Assembly: GCF_000478195.2 (NCBI RefSeq)
Contig: NZ_AUZM01000039.1
Coordinates: 1-60,402 of the forward strand
DNA from: Lyngbya aestuarii BL J
GTDB taxonomy: Bacteria; Cyanobacteriota; Cyanobacteriia; Cyanobacteriales; Microcoleaceae
Direction: 5' to 3'
DNA length: 60,402 nt
A program made the position numbers and the translations under genes. The notes under the pieces were generated by a model. The model had not been told where the DNA came from and did not search any database. It saw nothing but the letters and a program-made list of their open reading frames with translations. Shown here piece by piece: positions 34,809-43,355 of this stretch (position 1 is the first letter of the stretch; each line of letters begins with the position of its first letter).

Positions 34809-36509
34809 CTAAGCACCATTACCTGCTTGCAACTTAACTAAGAGTTGATTTCGCTTTGCGATCGCTTCGGAATGATTCGGTTTGAGTTCTAGAGCGACTC
34901 CATAGGAAGCAAACGCCTCTGGATAGCGCTGCAACTGTTCAAAAGTTTGTCCTCGTCTGATCCAGGCTTCACAACAATCGGGTTGACGTTGGATAATCCG
35001 ATCATAGGTATTAATCGCTTGCTGATATTGGTGAGTTGCTTCTAACACTCTCCCCAACATCAACCGAACCGTATAATTATCCGGCCAAATTTGAATGGCT
35101 TGGCTGTAGGCTTCAAAGGCACTAGAATACTGCTGCACCTGTTCACAAGCTTGTCCGAGTTTGATCCAAGCTTCAAAATTATCGGGTCGGAGTCGAACAA
35201 CTTTTTTATACGCAATGATCGCTTCAGAGTATCGCTCTAACTTTTCTAACGCTTCGCCTCGTTGTAATCCGGCTTGTGTTGCTAGGGTTTGATTTTCTGA
35301 AGTCAGGAGTAATACTTTATCATAAGCAATTACCGCTTCTTCATAGCGATCCAACTGTTCTAAAGCTTCACCTCGACAGTTCCAGACTTCGAGAAAATCG
35401 GGTTCAATTTGTAAGGCATTATCATAGGCGATGATTGCTTCTTGATATTGTCCCAACTCACACAAGGCAATCCCTCGACCCAACCAGGCTTCGGGAAAGT
35501 TTGTGTTAATTTGGGTGGCTTTATCAAACGCGGCGATCGCAGAATGATATTGTCCGAGATCGAGGAGAATTTGACCGCGACTGATCCAAACTGCCGGGGA
35601 GTCGGGATTCATTTGTAGGGTTTGATCAATACTGCTTAAAGCGGCTTCCGGCCATTGAGATTTTAACGCCATACCCTTATAAAACCAGGCTTCATAGTCT
35701 TGGGGTTGAAGCTGAATGACCTGTTCGTAGGAAGCAACGGCTTCAGCATATTTGTGTTGTTTTTGCAGGGCGATCCCGCGATTAAACCAACCTTGGTAAC
35801 TTTTGGGTTGGAGTTGCAAGGCGCGATCATAGGAGGCTACCGCTTCGGAATATTTATACTGATTCATCAGCATTTCACCCCGATTAAACCAGGCTTCAAA
35901 GTTATCGGGTTGCAACTGTACGGCGCGATCATAAGATTCTACAGCCGACTCGTAGCGTTCTTCATTCATCAGCGCATTGCCCTGATGGTACCAAATGGCT
36001 GACATATCGGGTTTAATTTCGATGGCTCTTTTATAAGAAGCGGCGGCGGCGGAAAATTGAAAAGTTGATTCTAAAGCGAGTCCTCTTTCGTACCAAGCTT
36101 CAAAATTTTGCGGTTCGATTTTAATGGCCTTGTCAAAGGAGGCGATCGCTTCTGGGTATCGTTCCAGTTTGGATAGGGTAATTCCCCGAAATGTCCATCC
36201 CCAATAGTCTTTGGGTTTGATTTTGATGGCGCGATCGTAGGAGGCTAGGGCTTCTTTGTAGCGTTGTAATTTTCTGAGGGAATTTCCCCGTCGCAACCAG
36301 CCTGCATACCAGTCTGACTTGTATTGAATGGCTTGGTCATAGTGATAAAATGCGGCTTCAAAGCGCTCGAGTGCGTATAACCGATTTCCGCGCCTAAACT
36401 CGGGATAGGCTTTAAAGATACCAAATAGTCTGGACTGGGATGTTGCAGTTGGTTTTGCAGGAGATGAAGATTTTAAAGGGAGAGCTAGGGAGGTCAATTC
36501 TTCTGGCAT
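34809..36509 (-). CDS. tetratricopeptide repeat protein
   Basis: 566 residues, about fourteen TPR units of 34 residues from ~40 to the end (AWYNRGEALxxLxRYEEAIASYDRALQLxPD type). There is no signal peptide or other domain; the N-terminal ~35 residues are Ser/Thr/Lys-rich. It is likely a protein-interaction scaffold. Same strand as the PilC-like gene, 51 bases before it, so the two may be co-expressed; a joint role is inference. Confidence 0.92.
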   Translation of the reverse strand: MPEELTSLALPLKSSSPAKPTATSQSRLFGIFKAYPEFRRGNRLYALERFEAAFYHYDQAIQYKSDWYAGWLRRGNSLRKLQRYKEALASYDRAIKIKPKDYWGWTFRGITLSKLERYPEAIASFDKAIKIEPQNFEAWYERGLALESTFQFSAAAASYKRAIEIKPDMSAIWYHQGNALMNEERYESAVESYDRAVQLQPDNFEAWFNRGEMLMNQYKYSEAVASYDRALQLQPKSYQGWFNRGIALQKQHKYAEAVASYEQVIQLQPQDYEAWFYKGMALKSQWPEAALSSIDQTLQMNPDSPAVWISRGQILLDLGQYHSAIAAFDKATQINTNFPEAWLGRGIALCELGQYQEAIIAYDNALQIEPDFLEVWNCRGEALEQLDRYEEAVIAYDKVLLLTSENQTLATQAGLQRGEALEKLERYSEAIIAYKKVVRLRPDNFEAWIKLGQACEQVQQYSSAFEAYSQAIQIWPDNYTVRLMLGRVLEATHQYQQAINTYDRIIQRQPDCCEAWIRRGQTFEQLQRYPEAFASYGVALELKPNHSEAIAKRNQLLVKLQAGNGA

Positions 36510-36997
36510 TTGCCACCTCTGACTTCTGAGTGCTGACTTTTTATTTTTCTATTTTAATTGCCGACTGAACAAGGTTTTGTTCTTTTTTGAATCGAGTTTC
36601 CTCTGTGGGTTCTGCTGGGTTCACACACCCGAGTTTGACTTTCCCGCAGCTTTTGATTTCTGAAATAGTCTGTTTAAATTGGTTAACCTATCACACTTAA
36701 AATACTCTGTCAACCACTTAAAGATATAAATAAATTATAGAATATATATATTTTATTTATAGTTTTGATTCAAATTTCGACATAAATATTCCCAAATAGG
36801 GCAAGATGGTTCATGGGAGTTGTCATGCTGTTGTTTCACCCCCTCAGTTTTTCGGTCGGGAACTTCAGCAGACTCAAGAATTGGATGGTTCACTCCTGAG
36901 TTGATTTTGCCTAGCTATTCGGATCTGATCGACAAAGTGCTGTAGACCCTAATAGTAGGATGCTTTTGCATTTTGTCGGCATAGAATGAGTTAACTA
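36510..36997. other. intergenic region, AT-rich
   Basis: About 490 bases between divergent genes. It includes a very AT-rich stretch (36720-36765, mostly A/T) compatible with promoters. No RNA gene, repeat or coding remnant recognised. Confidence 0.5.
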
Positions 36998-37384
36998 ATG
37001 AATATTGCATATTATACAATGCCCCATCTAGCCCTTGCGAGTTGGGTCAAGTCTCACGGACAAAATGCCTCTGAAGGCATCTCTAAAAGCTTAAAGCAAT
37101 TCTTAGGTTCAAAACCTCAGTTTGCTCCTCTAAAACCCTTGCGACAGTCGCTTGAGGGGATTGAAGTCAAAGACCCTAAACTTGCTAAACTTTTATGTCA
37201 ACTGATTCCCGCCCAATGTCCTTTTGAGCGGACAATTCAGTTTAGAGGTCGAGTAATTGTCCATATTCCCCCCTTATGCAAACTCAATCCGGTTTACGAA
37301 GAAGTCGTTAGCCTACGGTTTCGAGCATTGTGTTATCTAGCTGATGTCTGTGGGGAAGATATTACGCCCTATTGTACAAACTGA
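36998..37384 (+). CDS. Mo-dependent nitrogenase C-terminal domain protein
   Basis: 128 residues. The C-terminal half (CPFERTIQFRGRVIVHIPPLCKLNPVYEEVVSLRFRALCYLADVCGEDI) matches the cyanobacterial Mo-nitro_C family, named because it is appended to a nitrogenase protein in some genomes. It occurs alone in many non-diazotrophs, so it is no evidence of nitrogen fixation. Four cysteines lie in this half. No nif genes are in the window. Function unknown. Confidence 0.85.
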   Translation: MNIAYYTMPHLALASWVKSHGQNASEGISKSLKQFLGSKPQFAPLKPLRQSLEGIEVKDPKLAKLLCQLIPAQCPFERTIQFRGRVIVHIPPLCKLNPVYEEVVSLRFRALCYLADVCGEDITPYCTN

Positions 37385-37468
37385 AAACGACTGATCGCTT
37401 GGGAGGGCTGAAAAGCACCCGTCATTCAAAACTCAGTCCTCTTGACCTCTCATTTTTATTTTCCAGTG

Positions 37469-37813
37469 TCAAGACCATTGACCCGAAAAAATACTCCCAA
37501 CCGCCAGACGAACTCGCTTGATATCTTCTTTTAACAATGGTGGCCATTCAACGCCCCGACTCCGACCTTCTTCAAACAGCAGGTGACTTTCTATTGATAA
37601 TTTATACAAAGCAGAAACTAATTCTCGTTCTAGGGCTGAACTGTCTTTCGCCGCATCAAAGACTATTTTCAACGCTAACAAAATTGACGTGAGTTGACCG
37701 GGTATAGGAGGCTGACCTTGCTTGAGGCGGATCAGAAAAGCATCGGGATTTTTTTGTGTTTCTAGGGCTTTTCCTTGAGTGATCAGGAAGTTGCGGGCTG
37801 TTTTATAATCCAT
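37469..37813 (-). CDS. small conserved cyanobacterial protein (not a true BioD)
   Basis: 114 residues, all alpha in appearance, with SILLALKIVFDAAKDSSALERELVSALYKLSIES and GVEWPPLLKEDIKRV. I recall cyanobacterial relatives carrying the misleading label dethiobiotin synthetase; there is no P-loop, so that reaction is not supported. The upstream region on this strand contains the cluster of DnaA-box-like nonamers described separately, which could regulate it. Confidence 0.75.
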   Translation of the reverse strand: MDYKTARNFLITQGKALETQKNPDAFLIRLKQGQPPIPGQLTSILLALKIVFDAAKDSSALERELVSALYKLSIESHLLFEEGRSRGVEWPPLLKEDIKRVRLAVGSIFSGQWS

Positions 37814-37881
37814 AGAACTCTCAACACTTGGTCACGAATAAGACAATCATTGACTCATTTGTTCTCCTAACTAGGATTAAG

Positions 37882-37932
37882 TTTTCCACAAAACTTTTCC
37901 ACTTTTCCACAAACTTTTTGAGCTTTTCCACA
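37882..37932 (+). promoter_or_regulatory. cluster of four DnaA-box-like nonamers
   Basis: TTTTCCACA at 37882-37890, TTTTCCACT at 37895-37903, TTTTCCACA at 37903-37911 and TTTTCCACA at 37924-37932, all in the same orientation. TTTTCCACA is the DnaA-box form known from cyanobacterial replication origins. They are followed by an AT-rich stretch (37933-37978). They lie upstream of a minus-strand gene, so they could also be a DnaA-controlled promoter or a DnaA-titrating site. dnaA and dnaN are not in the window. Confidence 0.7.
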
Positions 37933-38115
37933 AAATATAACCTGTTCTTAAGCTATTAGTGAATTTTTCTTAACATTTTCCGGGAAGTTGAAATCTGTGT
38001 AGAAATTAGAAAGCATTTTCATTTGTACTGAAAACAGGAGTGCAAGCAAGACGCTGGCGGGCTAACTAATTTACAGTCACCAGTAACCAGCTTTTACAGT
38101 TATCAATATTCTCTA

Positions 38116-38164
38116 TTTACTGTTAACTGTTAACTGGTCACTGATCACTAATCACTGGTCACTG
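38116..38164. repeat. seven tandem 7-bp repeats (consensus near RTCACTG)
   Basis: The units in order are TTTACTG, TTAACTG, TTAACTG, GTCACTG, ATCACTA, ATCACTG, GTCACTG, ending four bases before the guaA stop. They are short tandem repeats of the type scattered in cyanobacterial intergenic DNA. Similar CAGTGAT/CAGTGAC copies occur near 33800 and TTCACTG copies near 46325-46375. Confidence 0.85.
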
Positions 38165-38168
38165 AGAT

Positions 38169-39788
38169 CTATTCCCATTCAATCGTTCCAGGTGGCTTGG
38201 AGGTAATGTCATAAACCACACGATTAACCCCTTTGACCTCATTGACCATCCGATTTGAGATGATTTCCAATAAATCATAGGGAACCCGTGACCAATCGGC
38301 TGTCATCCCATCTTCACTGGAGACAAACCGCAGAACCACCGGATGAGCATAAGTACGTTGATCTCCCATGACCCCCACACTACGAACCGGAAGCAACACC
38401 GCAAAAGCTTGCCAAAAATCGTGGTAAATTCCCTGTTTACTAATTTCATCGCGAACCACAAAATCTGCATCCCGCAAAATTCTTAGACGTTCAGGTGTCA
38501 CTTCCCCGATAATCCGAATGGCAAGTCCTGGCCCCGGGAATGGATGGCGGCGAACAATTTCTTCGGGTAAACCAATCGAACGTCCGACTTTACGAACTTC
38601 ATCTTTAAACAATTTCCGCAGAGGTTCAACCAGTTTAAAGCGTAAATCTTTGGGTAAACCACCGACATTATGATGACTTTTAATTTTGACGGCGACTCGT
38701 TCTCCGGTTTGCGGATCAACGTTGGTATCGGCTGACTCGATCACATCTGGATAAAGGGTACCTTGAGCGAGATAATCAAATGGCCCGAGTCGGCTGGATT
38801 CTTCTTCAAATACTCCGATAAATTCGTGACCAATAATTTTACGTTTTTTTTCTGGATCAGTGACTCCCTCGAGTTTGGTGAGAAAACGTTCGCGGGCGTT
38901 AACGTATTGTACGGGAATGTGAAACTGTTCCTCAAACAGCTTGACCAGGCGTTCGGGTTCATATTTCCGCATGAAGCCTTGATCGATAAACATACAAGTG
39001 AGATTATCACCAATGGCTCGGTGCATTAAAAACGCCAGGGTTGAGGAGTCTACACCACCGGAAAGCGCTAGTAAAACCCGTTTGTCACCCACTTTAGCCC
39101 GAACTTCTCGAATCGCTTCTTCGACAAAGGCTTCGGTTGTCCAGGTGGGTTGACAGTTGCAAATGTGATAAACGAAATTTCTAATTAGGGCTAAACCGCC
39201 GACTGAGTGAACGACTTCGGGGTGAAATTGAACGCCGTAGAGTTTCCGTTCGTGTTCTGCGATCGCCGCACAAGGAGTATTCTCAGTATGGGCGAGAATT
39301 TCAAAGCCAGTTGGTAACTCAGTACAAGAGTCGGCGTGACTCATCCACATGGTTGAACCATTTTCGACGTTGGTGAGTAAGTCAGTCGGATCATCAATCA
39401 GTAAAGAGGCTTTTCCGTATTCAGCCCGTTGAGCGCGTTCGACTTGACCGCCAAGCTGTTGTACCATCAATTGCATCCCATAACAGACGCCTAAAATGGG
39501 AATACCTAAGTTCCAAATATTGGGATCGCAATGGGGCGCACCTTGATCGTAGACTGAATTCGGGCCGCCAGAGAGTATAATGCCTTGGGGGTTTAAGGTG
39601 GCGAGTTGTTCAGCCGTGGTGCGATAGGAAATAACTTCTGAATAGACTTCTGTTTCTCGAATCCGGCGAGCAATTAGCTCTGAGTATTGTGAGCCGAAAT
39701 CCATAATGACGATCATTTGTCGGTTGACTTCCCCAACAATAGGGGTGTCTGATTGGGGTTGAGTTACTGTCTCGGTCTGGGGAGCCAT
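38169..39788 (-). CDS. guaA: GMP synthase (glutamine-hydrolysing)
   Basis: 539 residues. N-terminal class I glutamine amidotransferase with the catalytic Cys in GVCYGMQL (~97-104) and the His-x-Glu in [11 protein letters not shown]. The PP-loop ATP pyrophosphatase motif [10 protein letters not shown] is at ~243. The C-terminal dimerisation domain ends in GTIEWE. It converts XMP to GMP. The N-terminus has ~25 extra polar residues. It follows cbiD on the same strand after 255 bases. Confidence 0.98.
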   Translation of the reverse strand: MAPQTETVTQPQSDTPIVGEVNRQMIVIMDFGSQYSELIARRIRETEVYSEVISYRTTAEQLATLNPQGIILSGGPNSVYDQGAPHCDPNIWNLGIPILGVCYGMQLMVQQLGGQVERAQRAEYGKASLLIDDPTDLLTNVENGSTMWMSHADSCTELPTGFEILAHTENTPCAAIAEHERKLYGVQFHPEVVHSVGGLALIRNFVYHICNCQPTWTTEAFVEEAIREVRAKVGDKRVLLALSGGVDSSTLAFLMHRAIGDNLTCMFIDQGFMRKYEPERLVKLFEEQFHIPVQYVNARERFLTKLEGVTDPEKKRKIIGHEFIGVFEEESSRLGPFDYLAQGTLYPDVIESADTNVDPQTGERVAVKIKSHHNVGGLPKDLRFKLVEPLRKLFKDEVRKVGRSIGLPEEIVRRHPFPGPGLAIRIIGEVTPERLRILRDADFVVRDEISKQGIYHDFWQAFAVLLPVRSVGVMGDQRTYAHPVVLRFVSSEDGMTADWSRVPYDLLEIISNRMVNEVKGVNRVVYDITSKPPGTIEWE

Positions 39789-39839
39789 ATCGAGGTTGGG
39801 ATTAATGAATAAATAAGAACTTGGATAACTATAACCAGA

Positions 39840-39883
39840 CCCTCTCTATCTTCGCCGAATTCAGCCAATAGAGAGGGTTTTTT
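39840..39883 (+). terminator. strong intrinsic terminator, plus strand, without a known plus-strand gene
   Basis: A 10-bp stem, CCCTCTCTAT (39840-39849) with ATAGAGAGGG (39868-39877), an 18-nt loop and six T (39878-39883). The T-run makes it a rho-independent terminator for plus-strand RNA. Both flanking genes (guaA, cbiD) are on the minus strand, so it may end an antisense or small RNA, or act as a 5' leader structure of guaA. Confidence 0.65.
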
Positions 39884-39923
39884 CTGTTACTGACTAGGTG
39901 AGGAACAGATTCGCGCACCGTTG

Positions 39924-39940
39924 TCTGGGAATATCCCAGA
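39924..39940. repeat. perfect 7-bp palindrome with 3-nt loop
   Basis: TCTGGGA, loop ATA, TCCCAGA. It lies in the cbiD-guaA spacer about 45 bases from the terminator hairpin. Together they suggest the spacer RNA is structured. A 65-residue frame over this region (39829-40026) has no coding character. Confidence 0.45.
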
Positions 39941-40043
39941 AGACCAGTTGTGAGTTGCTCTTTCATCGGGGCTTGGGGCTGGGAAATCAAATACTTTTTT
40001 CCGACTGATTTGAGCTGGGGTAACAACTCGATTTTTCGACTGA

Positions 40044-41240
40044 TTAGAGCAAGTGATTATTTTGACTAGAATAGCAAATTTTCGTTAAAAGTGTATCGCC
40101 TGCTGCACTTTTTATAATGATTTTGCGCTGACGATCAAACAATACTGAACCCACCATAACCTGTTGCTGTACGCGATCGCGGATATATGCTTCTGATCTT
40201 TGGTCAATTGTAGATGCGATCGATTCATAAATTTGCTTGACCCAACTCAAGTTTTGTGATCCGGAATTTTGATCGAGGCTTCGCAGGTGGTTTAATGCAG
40301 CTTCGGTGGTTTCGCACTGAAAAATTGTCTGTAAATTCTCGGTGGATAGACCTAAGTTAGCGCAATGAGCGGTTAATATTTCTAGACGTCCATCAGCGAG
40401 ATGATGATGAGTATGAAAAATTCCCCCGGCTAACTTGATTAATTTTCCATGATAACCAAAGAGTACAATAGATTCTATTCCTGCGAGTCCGGCTGCGGCT
40501 AACATTGGCCCTAACCAATTGGCGGTTTTGACGGTTTGTTCGGGGGAGATTCCTAATTTTTGGGCGAGATCTAAGCCATTTTCTCCCACACAAAAAACTA
40601 AGGATTTATATTGAGTGGCTTTTTGGTTGAGTTCCTCGCAATAGGCTTCGAGTTGTCCGGGTGCGCTGAGGGGTTGGGAGATGCCTGTTGTACCGAGTAG
40701 GGATAATCCTTCTACGACTCCAAAGGCTTCGTTTGAGGTTCTTTTTGCCAGTTGACGACCTTCTGGTAAGATAATTGTAATCTGTATTCTGTCTGTTGGT
40801 TTGAGTAATCGTTCTAAGTTTTCTTTAAATAATTGTTTCGCATAACGATAAATTGCTGAATTTCCACTATTTTTATCGTAACCAATTCCCTCGCCGCCAA
40901 TTAAGGTAATTTGTTCGTTTTGTTCTGGGATAATATTTGTTTGATTCTCACAAGTTTTAACCGTATTTTCAATTAATTCTACCATCGCCCAAATGGGAGT
41001 ATTGCGGGTTAAATCTAAATTCTCTCCCGGATCGGAACGGGTAACGGCTAAGGCGGTGTTAGGTTGAATTTTAGCAATTTGTTCAATGGGAATTTCGACA
41101 GTTTGAGCGGGTTCAATTAAATCAAGTTCAACAGTATTTATAGGTTGATTATTTTCAGATAAATACTTGAATGCTGCTATAGCTGCTGCACAAGCAAACA
41201 CGGGTAAAGTATATCCTGATCGCGGTTGAGAATGGTTCAT
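40044..41240 (-). CDS. cbiD: cobalt-precorrin-5B (C1)-methyltransferase CbiD
   Basis: 398 residues. N-terminal RSGYTLPVFACAAAIAA, the TRSDPGENLDLTRNTPIW segment, ITLIGGEGIG, and the late FHTHHHLADGR motif are typical of CbiD. It transfers a methyl group from SAM to C1 of the corrin ring in the anaerobic cobalamin (pseudocobalamin in cyanobacteria) pathway. No other cob/cbi gene and no cobalamin riboswitch was seen nearby. Confidence 0.95.
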   Translation of the reverse strand: MNHSQPRSGYTLPVFACAAAIAAFKYLSENNQPINTVELDLIEPAQTVEIPIEQIAKIQPNTALAVTRSDPGENLDLTRNTPIWAMVELIENTVKTCENQTNIIPEQNEQITLIGGEGIGYDKNSGNSAIYRYAKQLFKENLERLLKPTDRIQITIILPEGRQLAKRTSNEAFGVVEGLSLLGTTGISQPLSAPGQLEAYCEELNQKATQYKSLVFCVGENGLDLAQKLGISPEQTVKTANWLGPMLAAAGLAGIESIVLFGYHGKLIKLAGGIFHTHHHLADGRLEILTAHCANLGLSTENLQTIFQCETTEAALNHLRSLDQNSGSQNLSWVKQIYESIASTIDQRSEAYIRDRVQQQVMVGSVLFDRQRKIIIKSAAGDTLLTKICYSSQNNHLL

Positions 41241-41514
41241 TAATTGAATTTGAGCATGAAGGAATATTGTTTATTTTAACAGTTAAAATCCTATACTAAT
41301 TTTCCTTTATATTTGTGTTGTTTACTTATTTAATTTCAAATTAGCCTGAAAATCTTGAAAATACAATACGGAAATTTACGGATAATCTCAAATTTAGTAG
41401 CGTAAAAAAATAAAATTTTAATCCGTTAAATTACTTAAAATCAACGATATAAATGATCTTTAGATAAAATAAATTTGGACTTGATTTTTGTAATTAAGTC
41501 CATTATAAAATTGT

Positions 41515-41991
41515 TTAACCTATAACATTTTTTTTGAGTTCATTAAAATTGCTAATTAGTTTATGGCGTTTTTCAGCGGTGATTATATACCTAAAAGAAA
41601 ACCAAATTGTATATAATATCCCTACGGATTGAAAAAACGTCGCTATAAGAGGTAAACCATCTAGAGCTTTTATTATAGTTGTTATAATAACAAAAATTAG
41701 CAAGGCTAACAAAGCATAGACAAAAACAAAAATAACTCGCTTGTATGCACTCCAAAAGTATTTTATGTAATCTGGTACGTTATCAATAAAATTTGACGCT
41801 TGATAGCCAAACAATAAAAACTTTTCTTTATAACTCTCATTTTCTTGAAACAAATTTTCGTTTAACCCGTGATCAAAAGGCTTTTCTACCTCTACATTTA
41901 TTTCTTCAAATTTAGACTCTTTATTAACATTTTTAGGCTTTTTAATTTCAAGCTCTGGATTATTATTCAATCTAGTAATTTCTGGTTCCAT
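41515..41991 (-). CDS. CAAD-domain thylakoid membrane protein
   Basis: 158 residues: a long acidic/polar N-terminus (1-70) followed by a CAAD domain with two membrane helices (~85-108 and ~118-136; VIFVFVYALLALLIFVIITTI, LPLIATFFQSVGILYTIWFSFRYIITAEKR). CAAD was first seen appended to cyanobacterial aminoacyl-tRNA synthetases and anchors them to thylakoids; it is related to the plant CURT1 curvature proteins. Here it is a free protein. It lies 45 bases after the GUN4-domain gene, on the same strand, in an unusually AT-rich stretch. Confidence 0.85.
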   Translation of the reverse strand: MEPEITRLNNNPELEIKKPKNVNKESKFEEINVEVEKPFDHGLNENLFQENESYKEKFLLFGYQASNFIDNVPDYIKYFWSAYKRVIFVFVYALLALLIFVIITTIIKALDGLPLIATFFQSVGILYTIWFSFRYIITAEKRHKLISNFNELKKNVIG

Positions 41992-42036
41992 GTTAAACTC
42001 CTAAATAAACTCTTGAACAAACAACCAAAAATGCTA

Positions 42037-43110
42037 TTAGCCAATTCTACATTTATTCAATTTTGATAAAAAGTCCGAAAAATATAATTTTCTAGAACGT
42101 ATTCCTCGAATAATTTTAACGAATAATAATAAAGGTAAATGTCCGCTAGGAGCGTCGGAACTATAATAAATGGAAGATTCATAAAACCATCTATTATTTA
42201 CCAACCACCCTACATTTTTACCAAAATTACAGTAATCGTTATAATTATCAACTCCTATTTTCCCGCCTGACGACTCAAAAATTTGTTTTTGTACACTAAA
42301 TCCAAATTTACCAGAACTATATTTAAGCCAAAGTTCATCTATAGCTTGTAAAGTTGTACAGGGCAGAATTTCTATATCCTTTTTATCTAAAAGCAGATCA
42401 TCAGCTAACTTGTTACAAGCTTGATTGATTAAAATCAATGTTTGTCTATCAGCAGATTGCCATTGTTTATCTTTGAGTAAGTTCTCTAACGTTTTATACT
42501 TGAAGTCTTGAGTTGGTTCTTCTATTTTTCTGGAAAACTTTTTAGTTTGTAATATATTCTCATCTTTGGATTCAGAATTTTGGGTTTTTTGTACAGAATC
42601 AGAAACTTGTTTTAAAAATTCGTTAACTTGATTAGCCTGTGAATTAAAAAATTGAGTTTGATTCCTTTCTAAATTTTCTTGGATGGATGATAATTTTTCA
42701 ACAATTACCTGTGATTGACGTTTTTCTATATCTTCTAATTCTGCTGTGAGATTGGCTTGAATAGATGAAATTAGTTGTTCTTGGATATTTTGTAGTTTTG
42801 GCTGAACTTGCCGCGAAATTTCTTGAACAATGTTTTCTGTTAAGCCACTATTATTTTTTTCTATATATGATGGAATATTAGCGATTTGAGAGTTCAGTTC
42901 AGTCCTTTCTTTCTGTGCTTCTTTGAGTTGTGATTCAAGATTTAAGAGCTTAAGTTGAATCTCGGAGGGATCAAAAGGCTGAAATTGTTTGAGTATAGAT
43001 AAAATTTCAGCCTCTCGTTGTTCAATTGCTGAAATTTTTTCACTGACTTGGTTCAACAGAGTATAGATCTGTTGCAATTGAAGGAATACATCAGACTGAT
43101 TAGAGGTCAA
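42037..43110 (-). CDS. coiled-coil GUN4-domain protein
   Basis: 357 residues. Residues ~1-205 are a long heptad-rich coiled coil (QLQQIYTLLNQVSEKISAIEQRE... LNLESQLKEAQKERTELNSQIA). Residues ~210-357 are a GUN4 domain (LENLLKDKQWQSADRQTL, IPCTTLQAIDELWLKYSSGKFGFSVQKQIFES, NVGWLVNNRWFYES, APSGHLPLL). GUN4 binds protoporphyrin IX/Mg-protoporphyrin and stimulates Mg-chelatase. The housekeeping GUN4 has only a short helical N-terminus, so this is a paralogue of unknown porphyrin use. Probably co-transcribed with the CAAD gene. Confidence 0.88.
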   Translation of the reverse strand: MTSNQSDVFLQLQQIYTLLNQVSEKISAIEQREAEILSILKQFQPFDPSEIQLKLLNLESQLKEAQKERTELNSQIANIPSYIEKNNSGLTENIVQEISRQVQPKLQNIQEQLISSIQANLTAELEDIEKRQSQVIVEKLSSIQENLERNQTQFFNSQANQVNEFLKQVSDSVQKTQNSESKDENILQTKKFSRKIEEPTQDFKYKTLENLLKDKQWQSADRQTLILINQACNKLADDLLLDKKDIEILPCTTLQAIDELWLKYSSGKFGFSVQKQIFESSGGKIGVDNYNDYCNFGKNVGWLVNNRWFYESSIYYSSDAPSGHLPLLLFVKIIRGIRSRKLYFSDFLSKLNKCRIG

Positions 43111-43191
43111 GCTTCAAATTACCAACGCTTCTGTACTAAAAATACATCGGCGATAGAGAAGTGTCAATGATTAAGAACCCACTCAAATATT

Positions 43192-43270
43192 TGTTGGGTT
43201 TCGTAGCCTCAACCCAACCTACCAATCTACTAATCTAGAATATCTGTTGGGTTTCGTAGCCTCAACCCAA
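43192..43270. repeat. two direct copies of a 26-bp palindromic repeat
   Basis: TGTTGGGTTTCGTAGCCTCAACCCAA... occurs at 43192-43217 and again, identical, at 43245-43270, separated by 27 bases. Each copy is itself an inverted repeat (TTGGGTT / AACCCAA). It sits between the divergent GUN4-domain and moaA genes. It resembles dispersed intergenic palindromes common in filamentous cyanobacteria. Confidence 0.9.
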
Positions 43271-43355
43271 TTTACAGATACGAATGTAATCGTGATGATC
43301 GCCTCTAAATTCGACATAATAAGAGAATAGATGAAGCCAGGGTAATAAATTCTCT

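Larger units (their letters stand above)
37814..38168. other. intergenic region with DnaA boxes and heptamer repeats
   Basis: About 355 bases between guaA (ending here) and the 37469-37813 gene (starting here). It holds four TTTTCCAC(A/T) boxes, an AT-rich tract after them and seven tandem heptamers, listed as separate features. Confidence 0.8.

Noticed and set aside
36998-37384. Evidence for nitrogen fixation
   Set aside because: The Mo-nitrogenase C-terminal domain occurs alone in non-diazotrophs and no nif genes are in the window.
37469-37813. Dethiobiotin synthetase (bioD) label for this family
   Set aside because: The protein is only 114 residues and has no P-loop; the label is probably a propagated misannotation.
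39829-40026. 65-residue minus-strand frame in the cbiD-guaA spacer
   Set aside because: It runs through a terminator hairpin and a palindrome; composition looks random.
39880-40040. Yfr1-type small RNA near a gua gene
   Set aside because: The conserved ACTCCTCACAC core is absent; only a loose TTCCTCACC is seen.
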